Assembly (NCBI GenBank): GCA_016868815.1
Contig: VGFQ01000008.1
Coordinates: 1 to 64,000 of the forward strand
DNA length: 64,000 bases
Origin: Bacteroidota bacterium
GTDB lineage: Bacteria; Bacteroidota; Bacteroidia; Chitinophagales; Chitinophagaceae
Reading direction: 5' to 3'
Shown: positions 26,344 to 35,043 of the stretch, piece by piece
Layout of the letters: every line of letters starts with the position of its first letter
Position numbering within the stretch: the first letter of the stretch is position 1
The notes under the pieces: generated by a model
The model's input: the letters and a program-made list of their open reading frames with translations, nothing else
The model's database searches: none
What the model was told of the DNA's origin: nothing
Made by a program: the position numbers and the translations under genes

Positions 26344-26940
26344 TTAAAGTTCAAGAAAGTTTCGAAGAATCTGCTCGCCAGCGAAGGCACTCTTCTCCGG
26401 ATGAAACTGCACTCCGTAGAAATTACCGCGCGACAGGGCTGCACTGAAGGGGTGGATATGGTCTGTCACTGCGCAAGTATCGAACCCGAGGGTGGCAAAA
26501 TAACTGTGCACGAAGTACATATAAGGGGCTTCGCCAAGGCCATGAAAAAGCGGGCCTTGCAAGCCTGTGATGGCATTCCATCCCATCTGGGGCACTTTGA
26601 AAGGTTTCCCGCCGGGGTCGAAGCGCTGTACGTCTTCCTCGAAGAGACCGAGGCAGGCTGTATCATTCTCTTCGGAGAAGCGGCACATGAGCTGCATGCC
26701 GAGGCAGATACCGAGGAAAGGCTGCTGCAGCGAACGGATGACCGCGTCGAGCCCCCTGTCGCGCAGGTAGCGCATAGCGGAGGAGGCTTCCCCGACGCCT
26801 GGGAAGATCACCTTGTCTGCGGAGCGGAGGCGGTCAGGCTCGTCGGTGACGAGGGCGGTGGCGCCGATGCGTTCGAGTGCCAGCCGGACGGAGCGAATGT
26901 TGCCTGCATTGTAGCGGATGACGGCGATCTCTTGTCCCAT
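26344..26940 (-). CDS. hisH: HisH: imidazole glycerol phosphate synthase, glutaminase subunit
   Basis: 198 residues, class I glutamine amidotransferase. GICLGMQLM contains the nucleophilic Cys, and VQFHPEKSAF the His and Glu of the triad. It supplies ammonia to HisF. It is the first his gene after trpA, with only 10 nt between them and no terminator, which joins the trp and his halves into one unit. Confidence 0.97.
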   Translation of the reverse strand: MGQEIAVIRYNAGNIRSVRLALERIGATALVTDEPDRLRSADKVIFPGVGEASSAMRYLRDRGLDAVIRSLQQPFLGICLGMQLMCRFSEENDTACLGLFEEDVQRFDPGGKPFKVPQMGWNAITGLQGPLFHGLGEAPYMYFVHSYFATLGFDTCAVTDHIHPFSAALSRGNFYGVQFHPEKSAFAGEQILRNFLEL

Positions 26941-26950
26941 GATGACAGGT

Positions 26951-27721
26951 CTAGGTGAGGATGCTTTCCAGGAAGCGGCGCGTGGCTGACGCTATGTCAG
27001 GACCGGCCTCGAGGGATTTGATATAGGCGCTGCCGATGATGGCGCCGTCGGCCTGCTGGCAGGCCGACACGAAGCCTGACCGGTCTTTGATTCCGAACCC
27101 TACTAGGACGGGGTTCCGGAGTCGATAGCTGCGCAGCCGTTCCAGGTATGCTGCTACCGGCTGCATGTCTTTTTCTCCTCCGGTGGTGGAGGAAGAGGAG
27201 ACGGCGTAGAGGAAGCCACTGCTGAGCTGGTCGAGCTGCCGGATGCGTGCTTCCGTGGTCTCCGGCGTCACCAGGAAGCTGAAGTCAAGCCCTTGGCCGC
27301 GGATGACTGGACCATAGTGATGCTCGAACTCGTATTCAGGCAGGTCGGGCAAGATGAGTCCGTCGACGCCTGCTTGGGCTGCCGCCGCGCAGAAGCGCTC
27401 GAAGCCGAACTGCAGCACGGGGTTGAGGTAGCCCATGAGGATGACGGGCAGGCGGATGGCGGGCCGGAGATGTTGCAACTGTTCGAACATTAGCGGGATG
27501 GACATGCCGTTGTGCAGGGCGACGGCATTGCTCTGTTGGATGACGGGCCCGTCTGCCAGGGGGTCGCTGTAGGGAATTCCAAGCTCAATGATGTCTGCCC
27601 CATGCGCCTGTAGGGATTGCATGACGCTGAGGGTGTCATCGCGGCCTGGGAAGCCGGCCGTGCAATAGACATTCAGCACCTGCGAAGGCTTCCGCGCGAA
27701 GAGAGTCTGCAGTCGGCTCAT
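26951..27721 (-). CDS. trpA: Tryptophan synthase alpha chain
   Basis: 256 residues from the ATG at 27721, whose A-T-G-A overlaps the trpB stop; a longer frame reaching into trpB is not credible. The start MSRLQTLFARK and YCTAGFPGRDDT are typical. DIIELGIPYSDPLADGPVIQ carries both catalytic acids (Glu and Asp), and GLILPDLP and VGFGIKD the phosphate-binding loops. It cleaves indole-3-glycerol phosphate to indole for TrpB. Confidence 0.97.
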   Translation of the reverse strand: MSRLQTLFARKPSQVLNVYCTAGFPGRDDTLSVMQSLQAHGADIIELGIPYSDPLADGPVIQQSNAVALHNGMSIPLMFEQLQHLRPAIRLPVILMGYLNPVLQFGFERFCAAAAQAGVDGLILPDLPEYEFEHHYGPVIRGQGLDFSFLVTPETTEARIRQLDQLSSGFLYAVSSSSTTGGEKDMQPVAAYLERLRSYRLRNPVLVGFGIKDRSGFVSACQQADGAIIGSAYIKSLEAGPDIASATRRFLESILT

Positions 27722-28938
27722 GGCAGGGAAGGGTTTGGGGTGAGCATGTCGTTGTCCATGGCCTGCATGTAGGCTGCCAGGTCTTTGTCGCCGCGGCCGC
27801 TGAGGCATACAACGACTGTATCCGCTGTCGTCAGGCCTAGGCGGGGCAAGACGGCAAAAGCATGGGCTGTCTCCAGGGCGGGGATAATGCCTTCGAGGCG
27901 GGCGAGGGAGAAGGCAGCCGCGAGCGCTTCTTCATCGGTTGCACTGACGAAGGTGCCGCGCCCGCTCTCGAAGAGGTGTGCGTGCATAGGGCCGATGCCG
28001 GGGTAGTCAAGCCCTGCCGAGATGCTATGAGGTTCTACCACCTGTCCGTCGTCGGTCTGCATGAGCAGGCTCATGCTGCCATGCAGGATGCCTGGCCGGC
28101 CCAGCTGCGTCGTGGCGGCCGTCTGACCGCTGGCGACGCCCAGGCCAGCGGCTTCTACGGCGACGATCGCTACGGAAGGCTCTTCTAAAAAATGGTAGTA
28201 GGCGCCGGCTGCATTGCTGCCGCCACCCACGCAGGCAACGACATGTGTCGGCAGCTCCTGCCCGGTGGCTGCCAGCAGCTGATGGCGCGTCTCCAGGCTG
28301 ATGATGCTCTGGAAGCGGGCGACCATGTCGGGATAGGGATGCGGGCCGACCACGCTGCCGATGATATAATGCGTATCCTCGGGGTGGTTGATCCAGTCGC
28401 GGATGGCTTCGTTGGTGGCGTCTTTGAGGGTGCGGCTGCCGCTGGTGGCAGGTACGACGCGGGCGCCGAGCATCCGCATGCGGGCGACGTTGGGTGCCTG
28501 GCGGGCAATGTCCTTCTCACCCATGTAGACGATGCACTCGAGCCCTTTGAGGGCGCATACGGTGGCGGTCGCGACGCCATGCTGGCCGGCGCCCGTCTCA
28601 GCGATGATGCGCCGCCGGCCGAGCCGCTCTGCCAGCAGCACCTGCCCGATGGTATTGTTGATCTTATGGGCGCCGGTATGGCAGAGGTCCTCCCGCTTGA
28701 GCCATATCTGGGAGCCGACCTGCTCGCTGAGGCGGCGGGCATAGAAGAGTGGCGTGGGCCTTCCGACATAGTCTCGTAATAGACTGTCAAATTCCGCGCA
28801 GAAGGCTGTCTCCTGTGTGATCTCCAGATAGCGTCCCTGCAGCTCTGCCACATTGCGGTGCAGCATCTCTGGGATGAAGGCGCCGCCAAAACGGCCAAAA
28901 TAGCCGCGGCTGTCGGGTTGTTGAAAGGATGGTGTCAT
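27718..28938 (-). CDS. trpB: Tryptophan synthase beta chain
   Basis: 406 residues. PLP lysine in HTGAHKINNTIGQVLLA, Glu in AETGAGQHGVA and the phosphate-binding loop in VGGGSNAAGAY. It joins indole and serine to tryptophan. All catalytic positions look normal for the TrpB1 type. It follows trpF after 33 nt and overlaps trpA by 4 nt. Confidence 0.98.
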   Translation of the reverse strand: MTPSFQQPDSRGYFGRFGGAFIPEMLHRNVAELQGRYLEITQETAFCAEFDSLLRDYVGRPTPLFYARRLSEQVGSQIWLKREDLCHTGAHKINNTIGQVLLAERLGRRRIIAETGAGQHGVATATVCALKGLECIVYMGEKDIARQAPNVARMRMLGARVVPATSGSRTLKDATNEAIRDWINHPEDTHYIIGSVVGPHPYPDMVARFQSIISLETRHQLLAATGQELPTHVVACVGGGSNAAGAYYHFLEEPSVAIVAVEAAGLGVASGQTAATTQLGRPGILHGSMSLLMQTDDGQVVEPHSISAGLDYPGIGPMHAHLFESGRGTFVSATDEEALAAAFSLARLEGIIPALETAHAFAVLPRLGLTTADTVVVCLSGRGDKDLAAYMQAMDNDMLTPNPSLP

Positions 28939-28971
28939 ATATGCTGATGTCTTTTTATTCCCTTATGTCTG

Positions 28972-29631
28972 CTACAGGCCCTCATCCGCGCTGCCTGTGT
29001 CGGCAAGTCTGTCCCGAAAGGCCTGCAGGGCTGCCATATCTTTCACGCCGGGCGACCGTTCAAAGCGGCTGTTCACATCGATGGCGAAGAGCTCTGTCTT
29101 GCCGACCGCAAAGGCCTTGATAGCGCCGTCATCGTCGGGTCCGATACCTCCGCTTAGGAACCAAGGCTTGCCGAAAGCGTTCCCTTCCAACAGCTTCCAG
29201 TCGAAGCACGTGCCATTGCCGCCGTAACTGACTCCGACGGAGTCGAAGAGGAACATGTCGACCACCTCGCGGAAGGGATGCGTCTTCCATGCCAGGTGAT
29301 CGTCGGCCGCCACGCGAAAGGCTTTGATGGTCGTGACGTGGTTGCTGACTTTTTCGCAATAGCGGGGCGACTCATCGCCGTGCAGCTGTACCAACGGCAG
29401 TCGCCATGCGTCAACAGCCCGCAGCAGTTCCTCGAGGGGGGCATTGACAAAAACGCCTACTCGGTTGATCTGCAGCCGCTCTCTTCGCAAGGCGACGGCG
29501 TCGAGGTCTGACCGCCCCACATAGCGGGGGGAACGTGGGTAGAAGATCAGCCCGGCGAACTCGACACCCATCGCATCGAGCTGGCGGATCTGCTCCAGCC
29601 CTGTCATCCCACAGACCTTCATCCGTATCAT
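28972..29631 (-). CDS. trpF: Phosphoribosylanthranilate isomerase
   Basis: 219 residues, a small TIM barrel. MKVCGMTGLEQI carries the catalytic Cys; LFDSVGVSYGGNGTCFDW the catalytic Asp; PWFLSGGIGPDD and IDVNSRFERSPGVKD the phosphate-binding loops. Overlaps the trpC stop by 4 nt. Confidence 0.96.
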   Translation of the reverse strand: MIRMKVCGMTGLEQIRQLDAMGVEFAGLIFYPRSPRYVGRSDLDAVALRRERLQINRVGVFVNAPLEELLRAVDAWRLPLVQLHGDESPRYCEKVSNHVTTIKAFRVAADDHLAWKTHPFREVVDMFLFDSVGVSYGGNGTCFDWKLLEGNAFGKPWFLSGGIGPDDDGAIKAFAVGKTELFAIDVNSRFERSPGVKDMAALQAFRDRLADTGSADEGL

Positions 29632-30467
29632 ACCCCATGCATTGCTATGCCTGTCCTAAATGACCGAAAGGCCTCTACCGGGTCTTCCGTCTTCATAAAG
29701 CGCTCTCCCACCAGAAAGCCATGGAAGCCATGTTGCCGGAACCTGGCAATCTGCTCCGGACGGTCGATGCCACTTTCCGCGACGAGCAGCCGGCCTGCGG
29801 GAAGTTGTGCAGCCATGCGCAGGCTGCGCTCGACGTCTACTGCGAAGGTCCGCAGGTCGCGGTTGTTGATGCCGATGAGGTCGGCTTCCGGGCATACGTG
29901 GCCGAGTTCTTCCTCTGCATGCAGTTCGAGCAGTACTTCCAGGCCCAGCGTGTGTGCGAAGGCCACCAGCCGCCGTACCTCTGCCGGTGTGAGGCAGGCG
30001 GCGATGAGCAGGATCAGGTCGGCCCCCAGTGCCCTTGCCTCTAGGATTTGATATTCATCTACGACGAAGTCCTTCCGCAACAAAGGAATGGCTGCGAGGC
30101 CGCGCACGGCCAGCAGGTCTTCGGCCATCCCTCCGAAGAAGACTTCATCGGTCAGTACCGAGATAGCGGCAGCGCCTTCCCGCTCATAGCCCGCCGTCAC
30201 GGCACAGACATCGCAACGGTCGTTGAGGGTGCCCTTGGAGGGGGAGCGGCGTTTGAATTCAGCGATGATGCCGCTGCCATTGCCTGCCCGCAGCGCTGCT
30301 GCCAGCGAGAGGGTCTGGCGTTGGAAGCCCGGCATGGCTTCCAGGGCGGCAGGTGGCAGCAGGGTCTTGCGCATGGGCAGTGCCGACCGTTTATGCGCCA
30401 CGATCCGGTCGAGGATGTCGGCGGCAGGCACCATGGCGGCCCCGGGGCTGGGGGGGGATGTGTTCAT
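29628..30467 (-). CDS. trpC: Indole-3-glycerol-phosphate synthase
   Basis: 279 residues from the ATG at 30467, which overlaps the trpD stop as ATGA; a 35-residue longer version would lie inside trpD. IIAEFKRRSPSKGTL, LLRKDFVVDEYQI and IGINNRDLRTFAVD contain the catalytic Lys/Glu and substrate residues. It closes the indole ring from CdRP. Unlike enterobacterial enzymes it is not fused to TrpF. Confidence 0.96.
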   Translation of the reverse strand: MNTSPPSPGAAMVPAADILDRIVAHKRSALPMRKTLLPPAALEAMPGFQRQTLSLAAALRAGNGSGIIAEFKRRSPSKGTLNDRCDVCAVTAGYEREGAAAISVLTDEVFFGGMAEDLLAVRGLAAIPLLRKDFVVDEYQILEARALGADLILLIAACLTPAEVRRLVAFAHTLGLEVLLELHAEEELGHVCPEADLIGINNRDLRTFAVDVERSLRMAAQLPAGRLLVAESGIDRPEQIARFRQHGFHGFLVGERFMKTEDPVEAFRSFRTGIAMHGV

Positions 30468-31468
30468 TGGATGGATATGAGTGTCTCCAAGCAGCGGAGT
30501 GCCTGCCCGCTGTCGAGGCTTTCGACGGCCGCGGCATAGGCCTCCGGATAACCGGCATAGCGGCCGGTGCACTGCAAGGCCATGGCGGCGTTGGCGAGGA
30601 CGACCGCATTCTGCGACCAGCTGCCGCGGCCCTCGAGGATGGAACGAAAGAGGCTGGTGGCACTGTCAGCGGATCCCCCACAGGAAAGGTCTTCCGCAAA
30701 CACGCGCCGCTTCCCTAGGTATTCGGGGGAGAGCACCTGCTCCCCTTCGCGTCGGATGACCTTGGTATCGTTGGTGAGGGATATCTCATCATACCCGTCG
30801 AGCCCGTGGATGATGGCGAAGGGCTTACCGTCGCGCTGCAGCAGGTAGTTGTAGATGCGTGCCATCTCAAGGCTGAAGACACCCACCAGAGAATAGTCGG
30901 GCCGCGCCGGGTTGACGAGCGGCCCCAGCATGTTGAAGAAGGTGCGGATGCCCAGGTTGCGGCGGATGGGCCCGACATTTTTCAAGGCAGGGTGAAACAG
31001 GGGTGCGTGCAGGAAGCAGATGCCGGCCGTTTCCACCTCTTGCCGAAGCGCGGCTGCCTCATTCTTAAAACGATATCCCAGTCGCTCCATGACATTGGAA
31101 GCGCCGCTGACGGAGCTTGCGCCGTAGTTGCCGTGCTTGGCGACCCGCTGTCCGGTGCCGGCTACAATAAAGCAGGCCAGGGTGGATATGTTGAACGTAT
31201 CCTTGCCATCTCCGCCGGTGCCGACGATGTCGACCAGGTTGGAGGTGCCGAGGTCAGTAGGCACACAGAGGGCCAGCAAGGCCTCCCGGAAGCCCTCCAG
31301 CTCCTGGATGTTGATGCTCCGCATGAGGTAGACAGTCATGAAGGCCGCCACCTCGTGCTCGTTGCAGTGCCCCTCTCCGATCGCTGTTAGGGCGTCGCGG
31401 GCTTCCTCCCGGCTGAGGGTGCCATGCCCCAGCAGCGTCGACAGGTATATTTTCATTTTCATAGACAT
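30464..31468 (-). CDS. trpD: Anthranilate phosphoribosyltransferase
   Basis: 334 residues if it starts at the ATG at 31468; ATGs at 31462 and 31456 are nearly equivalent (MSMKMKIY). IVGTGGDGKDTFNIST is the PRPP-binding glycine motif and KHGNYGASSVSGASNVME the anthranilate/PRPP loop. It starts 4 nt after trpG. Transfers phosphoribose to anthranilate. Confidence 0.95.
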   Translation of the reverse strand: MSMKMKIYLSTLLGHGTLSREEARDALTAIGEGHCNEHEVAAFMTVYLMRSINIQELEGFREALLALCVPTDLGTSNLVDIVGTGGDGKDTFNISTLACFIVAGTGQRVAKHGNYGASSVSGASNVMERLGYRFKNEAAALRQEVETAGICFLHAPLFHPALKNVGPIRRNLGIRTFFNMLGPLVNPARPDYSLVGVFSLEMARIYNYLLQRDGKPFAIIHGLDGYDEISLTNDTKVIRREGEQVLSPEYLGKRRVFAEDLSCGGSADSATSLFRSILEGRGSWSQNAVVLANAAMALQCTGRYAGYPEAYAAAVESLDSGQALRCLETLISIQ

Positions 31469-31472
31469 TCTT

Positions 31473-32072
31473 CTAGGCAGGTATTGGTTGCAGCCAGTTG
31501 CGGAGCATTCGTTCCCCATCGGGTGTGAGGATGCTCTCCGGGTGGAACTGTACGCCCTGGATGTTGAACGAGGTGTGCCGTAGGCCCATCACCTGGCCCA
31601 CCGCATCACGTGCCGTTATCTCCAGGCAGTCGGGCAGCCCCTGTTCTTCCACCACCCAGCTATGGTATCGCCCGACGGAGAGGATCTCTGGAAGACCCAA
31701 ATACCAGTCGTTGCCATAGACCCCATCAGGCATGCCGGGCGTGCGGATGACTTCCGTGGCTACTCCGTGATAGACCTTCGAGAGGTTGGAGAGCCGGGCA
31801 CCGAAGGCTTGGCCGATGGCCTGATGGCCGAGGCATACGCCCAGGATGGGGCGATGGGCAGCATACGCCTCGATCAACGGGAGCAGCAGGCCAGCCTCTT
31901 CGGGGATGCCCGGCCCGGGGGATAGGATGATGCCGTCGTAGGCGGCAATGTCTTCTAGGCGGATCTCGTCGTTGCGACGGACAGCCACCGTCTGCCCGAG
32001 GATGCGCTCGACGAGGTGCACCAGGTTGTAGGTGAAGGAGTCGTAATTGTCAAAAACAAGGATCCGTTCCAC
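31473..32072 (-). CDS. trpG: Anthranilate synthase component II (glutaminase)
   Basis: 199 residues, class I amidotransferase: DNYDSFTYNLVH at the start, nucleophile in GVCLGHQAIGQ and the His-Glu pair in VQFHPESILT. Supplies ammonia to TrpE, from which it is separated by 30 nt. Confidence 0.96.
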   Translation of the reverse strand: MERILVFDNYDSFTYNLVHLVERILGQTVAVRRNDEIRLEDIAAYDGIILSPGPGIPEEAGLLLPLIEAYAAHRPILGVCLGHQAIGQAFGARLSNLSKVYHGVATEVIRTPGMPDGVYGNDWYLGLPEILSVGRYHSWVVEEQGLPDCLEITARDAVGQVMGLRHTSFNIQGVQFHPESILTPDGERMLRNWLQPIPA

Positions 32073-32102
32073 AGTCAGTCATGGGTTGAAAAGCTTTTGA
32101 CC

Positions 32103-33512
32103 TCATCCGATCTCTTGGCCCACCGCGATCGCTTTCCGTAGGGCGCCGAGCTTGTGGTGCACTTCCTGCAGTTCGCTGGCAGGCTGGCTGGAGGCGACGA
32201 TCCCGGCACCTGCCCTATAACAGAGGGTGTTGCCCTGGCTCAGCAGGCTTCGGATGAGGATGGCATGGTTGCAGTTGCCGTCGAGGCCTATGGAACCGAT
32301 GGCACCACCGTACCAGGCCCTTTCCGTCGGCTCGCAGGCATCGATGATTTCCATGGCCCTGACCTTGGGGGCGCCGCTGAGGGTACCGGCCGGGAAGGTC
32401 TTGGCCATCAGGTCGAAGGGATTGCAGCCCTCGGGGACTCGCCCCGTGACCTCACTGACTAGATGGATGACATGCGAGTAATAGTGCACCTGCCGATATT
32501 TGGAGACCGTAACTTCTTGGCAAACCCGGCTAAGGTCATTGCGCGCTAGGTCTACCAGCATGACATGCTCTGCATTCTCCTTGGGGTCTTCAATGAGCCG
32601 GTCGGCATCACGCCGGTCGGTCTCATCATCTCCCGTCCGGCGGAAAGTACCTGCGATGGGGTGGACGGTGGCTTTCCCGTCGCGTACAATCAACTGGCTT
32701 TCAGGAGAAGAGCCCATGATCCGATAGTCGCCATAGTCGAAATAAAACAGATATGGTGAGGGGTTGATGCTGCGAAGCGCCCGATACACGTTGAACTCAT
32801 CGCCGGTAAAGCGCTGCCGGAAGCCACGGCTCAATACCACCTGGAAGACATCACCCCGATGGCAGTGGGCAATTCCTTTCTCCACGATCTGCAAATAGGT
32901 GGCATCGTCCATATCGGACGACTCCACCCCTTGCAGGGCAAAGGGATACTGCGGCAGGTCCCGACTCCGGATGAGCGACTGCAGCAAGCTGGACTCAGCC
33001 GGCAGCCCCTGGAAATGATTCTCACATAAGAAGAGCTCATCGCGGAAATGGTTGATGGCTATGACGTACTGATAGAGGCGGTAGCGGATGAGGGGCAAGC
33101 TGGCAGGACTCGACGACGACAAACGTTTTGGCTCGGAAAAGCGGACTGCATCATAGCTGGTATATCCATAAAAAGCCTGTGCGAAGGCCGCCTCGCGTTC
33201 CTGCCCTTCGGCCGAAAACCGCTGCAGGAAGGACCATAGAATCTCTGGGACTTTACGCCCGTCTTCGATCCGGAGGGTCTCCGGCTTTTCTCCAGGCATC
33301 TTCAGCTCCACCGTGTCGTAGGTGCGCACTTCGATGCCTGCCACGGCATGGACGCAGATAAACGACCAGCTGTTCTCGGCTACATGGCTGTCAGATCCTT
33401 CTAAAAGAATCGTATCCCGGAAGCGGTCCCGCAGGCGGAGGTATATACCTACGGGCGTGTGTACATCTGCCAGCATTCGCTGAACCGTCGTTCGCATGGC
33501 CATCGTCTTCAT
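32103..33512 (-). CDS. trpE: Anthranilate synthase component I
   Basis: About 469 residues. The ATG at 33512 is chosen; one at 33521 is also possible, but an earlier in-frame one at 33557 lies inside the terminator hairpin and is rejected. The N-terminal LLEGSD motif is the tryptophan feedback-binding site, so allosteric inhibition is expected. The chorismate-binding domain has LVDLARNDLSRVC, GTLSGAPKVRAMEIID and GSIGLDGNCNHAI. First structural gene of the operon, expression controlled by the attenuator just upstream. Confidence 0.96.
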   Translation of the reverse strand: MKTMAMRTTVQRMLADVHTPVGIYLRLRDRFRDTILLEGSDSHVAENSWSFICVHAVAGIEVRTYDTVELKMPGEKPETLRIEDGRKVPEILWSFLQRFSAEGQEREAAFAQAFYGYTSYDAVRFSEPKRLSSSSPASLPLIRYRLYQYVIAINHFRDELFLCENHFQGLPAESSLLQSLIRSRDLPQYPFALQGVESSDMDDATYLQIVEKGIAHCHRGDVFQVVLSRGFRQRFTGDEFNVYRALRSINPSPYLFYFDYGDYRIMGSSPESQLIVRDGKATVHPIAGTFRRTGDDETDRRDADRLIEDPKENAEHVMLVDLARNDLSRVCQEVTVSKYRQVHYYSHVIHLVSEVTGRVPEGCNPFDLMAKTFPAGTLSGAPKVRAMEIIDACEPTERAWYGGAIGSIGLDGNCNHAILIRSLLSQGNTLCYRAGAGIVASSQPASELQEVHHKLGALRKAIAVGQEIG

Positions 33513-33528
33513 CGCATGCATTTCATGT

Positions 33529-33568
33529 AAATAAAAAGGAAGAGGCCCCGTCGTCAACAGGGCCTCTT
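33529..33568 (-). terminator. trp attenuator terminator hairpin
   Basis: On the minus strand AAGAGGCCC and GGGCCTCTT form a perfect 9-bp stem around an 11-nt loop (33540-33568), followed by CCTTTTTATTT. It stands between the leader peptide and trpE. GGGGGCTC on the minus strand (33593-33600) can pair with GAGGCCCT of the 5' arm (one mismatch, one G-U), giving a competing antiterminator. Confidence 0.85.
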
Positions 33569-33601
33569 CGTATCAAGTATGATATGACAGGTCGAGCCCC
33601 C

Positions 33602-33646
33602 TTAGGAGTTCGAATGCCACCAACCGTTGATTTTTAATGCGGTCAT
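33602..33646 (-). CDS. trpL: trp operon leader peptide
   Basis: A 14-codon frame, MTALKINGWWHSNS, with two adjacent Trp codons at 9 and 10 (about 33617-33622). It ends 34 nt before the terminator hairpin. Adjacent Trp codons before a terminator and trpE are the mark of ribosome-mediated attenuation: when charged tRNA-Trp is scarce the ribosome stalls there and the antiterminator can form. Too short for homology; recognised by composition and position. Confidence 0.85.
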   Translation of the reverse strand: MTALKINGWWHSNS

Positions 33647-33789
33647 GATGCGAATATCTGTTGTTCTGCCAAAACAAAAAAATTTTCACCGACAGTCCTT
33701 CCCGGTGAAGGGTGCCACACATGTTTTTTTCGGATATTCATCGGCCGCGGCGGGAGGCCCACCCCGGAGACTGTCATAACCCAATCCAG

Positions 33790-34884
33790 ATGACCATCGA
33801 CACATCCCGTCGCCTGCTGAGCCTGGATGCCCTGCGCGGCGCCATCCTATTCCTGCTGGCGCTAGAGGCAGCAGGCCTCTACGAAGGATTGGAGCCTCTG
33901 GCCCATGGCTCAATGGCCGCCGGCTTGGTGCAGCAGTTCTTCCATCATCCCTGGAACGGCCTCCGTTTTTGGGACCTCATACAGCCTGGCTTTATGTTCA
34001 TCGCCGGCACAGCCATGGCCTTTTCTTTGCATCGGCAAAAAGAGCATGGCTACAGCCGGGCACAGACCGGTGTCAAGACCCTCACCCGCTCGGGATGGCT
34101 TTTCTTCTGGGGGGTACTCAATTATGCAGTGCGTAAGACAGGCCTCTCCTTCGAGCTCTGGAACGTGCTCACACAGCTGGCTGTCACGACCCTACTCACC
34201 TGGGTGGTCATAGAATGGCGCTTTGCCGCACAGGCGGCCGCCTGCATAGGGCTGCTGCTGCTCACCGAAGGACTGTACAGATTCACCAGCATCCCAGGCT
34301 TCGACCAGCCCTTCACCGACCAACAAAACTTCGGCAACTATGTCGACCTGCTGCTGATGGGCAAGATCAACCGCGGGGGCTGGGTAGCCATCAACTGCAT
34401 CCCCACGGCCGTCCACACCATCGCAGGGGCGATGGCCGGGCAGTTCATGCTGCGCAAGCCTTCTAGCATCCGCCCCCTAGTGCTATGGGGCGTTGGCACG
34501 CTGATCGCTGGTTTTTGGCTCGACATCGCAGGTATCACACCTATCATCAAACGAATCGCGACCAGCTCTTTCACACTCGCCTCGCTGGGGTGGTGTCTGC
34601 TGGCCCTGACGGCCGCCTGGGAATGGATCGACCGGAGAATGCACCGCCGAGGCCTAACCCTCCTCACCGTCATCGGCATGAACTCCATCTTCTTATATTT
34701 ATTCTTCGAAATCATCGGAGGCGCCTGGTTCAACGGGTATGTCGGGGCCGTCAGTAACGGACTCATGACGATGGCCTCGATGCCCGTTGCTGTGCAACTC
34801 ATCCTCACACCGATCTTCATCTTCGCACTCGAGTGGGGCATGTGCTTATTCCTCTACCGGAAGCGCATCTTTTTTCGTCTCTGA
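33790..34884 (+). CDS. DUF5009/HGSNAT-like membrane acyltransferase
   Basis: About 364 residues from the ATG at 33790 (MTIDTSRRLLSLDALRG); an earlier in-frame ATG at 33712 adds a non-hydrophobic, Arg/His-rich segment and is less likely. The LSLDALRG start and about 10 membrane helices, with QPGFMFIAGTAMAFSL, are typical of the heparan-alpha-glucosaminide N-acetyltransferase/DUF5009 family, which moves acetyl groups across the membrane onto amino sugars. The conserved His of the family cannot be placed with certainty by eye. Divergent from the trp operon leader; no partner genes nearby. Confidence 0.8.
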   Translation: MTIDTSRRLLSLDALRGAILFLLALEAAGLYEGLEPLAHGSMAAGLVQQFFHHPWNGLRFWDLIQPGFMFIAGTAMAFSLHRQKEHGYSRAQTGVKTLTRSGWLFFWGVLNYAVRKTGLSFELWNVLTQLAVTTLLTWVVIEWRFAAQAAACIGLLLLTEGLYRFTSIPGFDQPFTDQQNFGNYVDLLLMGKINRGGWVAINCIPTAVHTIAGAMAGQFMLRKPSSIRPLVLWGVGTLIAGFWLDIAGITPIIKRIATSSFTLASLGWCLLALTAAWEWIDRRMHRRGLTLLTVIGMNSIFLYLFFEIIGGAWFNGYVGAVSNGLMTMASMPVAVQLILTPIFIFALEWGMCLFLYRKRIFFRL

Positions 34885-35043
34885 GGCCCACTGCACCGAC
34901 GCAAAGGTTCGTCCCCCCGTCCTTCCGACAGACAAATCAAACGCGAACAGGCTGTGCGATCACTGCCGCCTGAAACAGACTAGCGGCGATGGCCATGGTT
35001 GACATTCGGTTCGCTCGTAACATATAAATGGAGCAAAAAAAGC

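Noticed and set aside
33513-33557. Longer N-terminus for TrpE starting at 33557
   Set aside because: That codon lies inside the terminator stem, and the extra residues (MTTGPLPFYLHEMHA) do not resemble TrpE.
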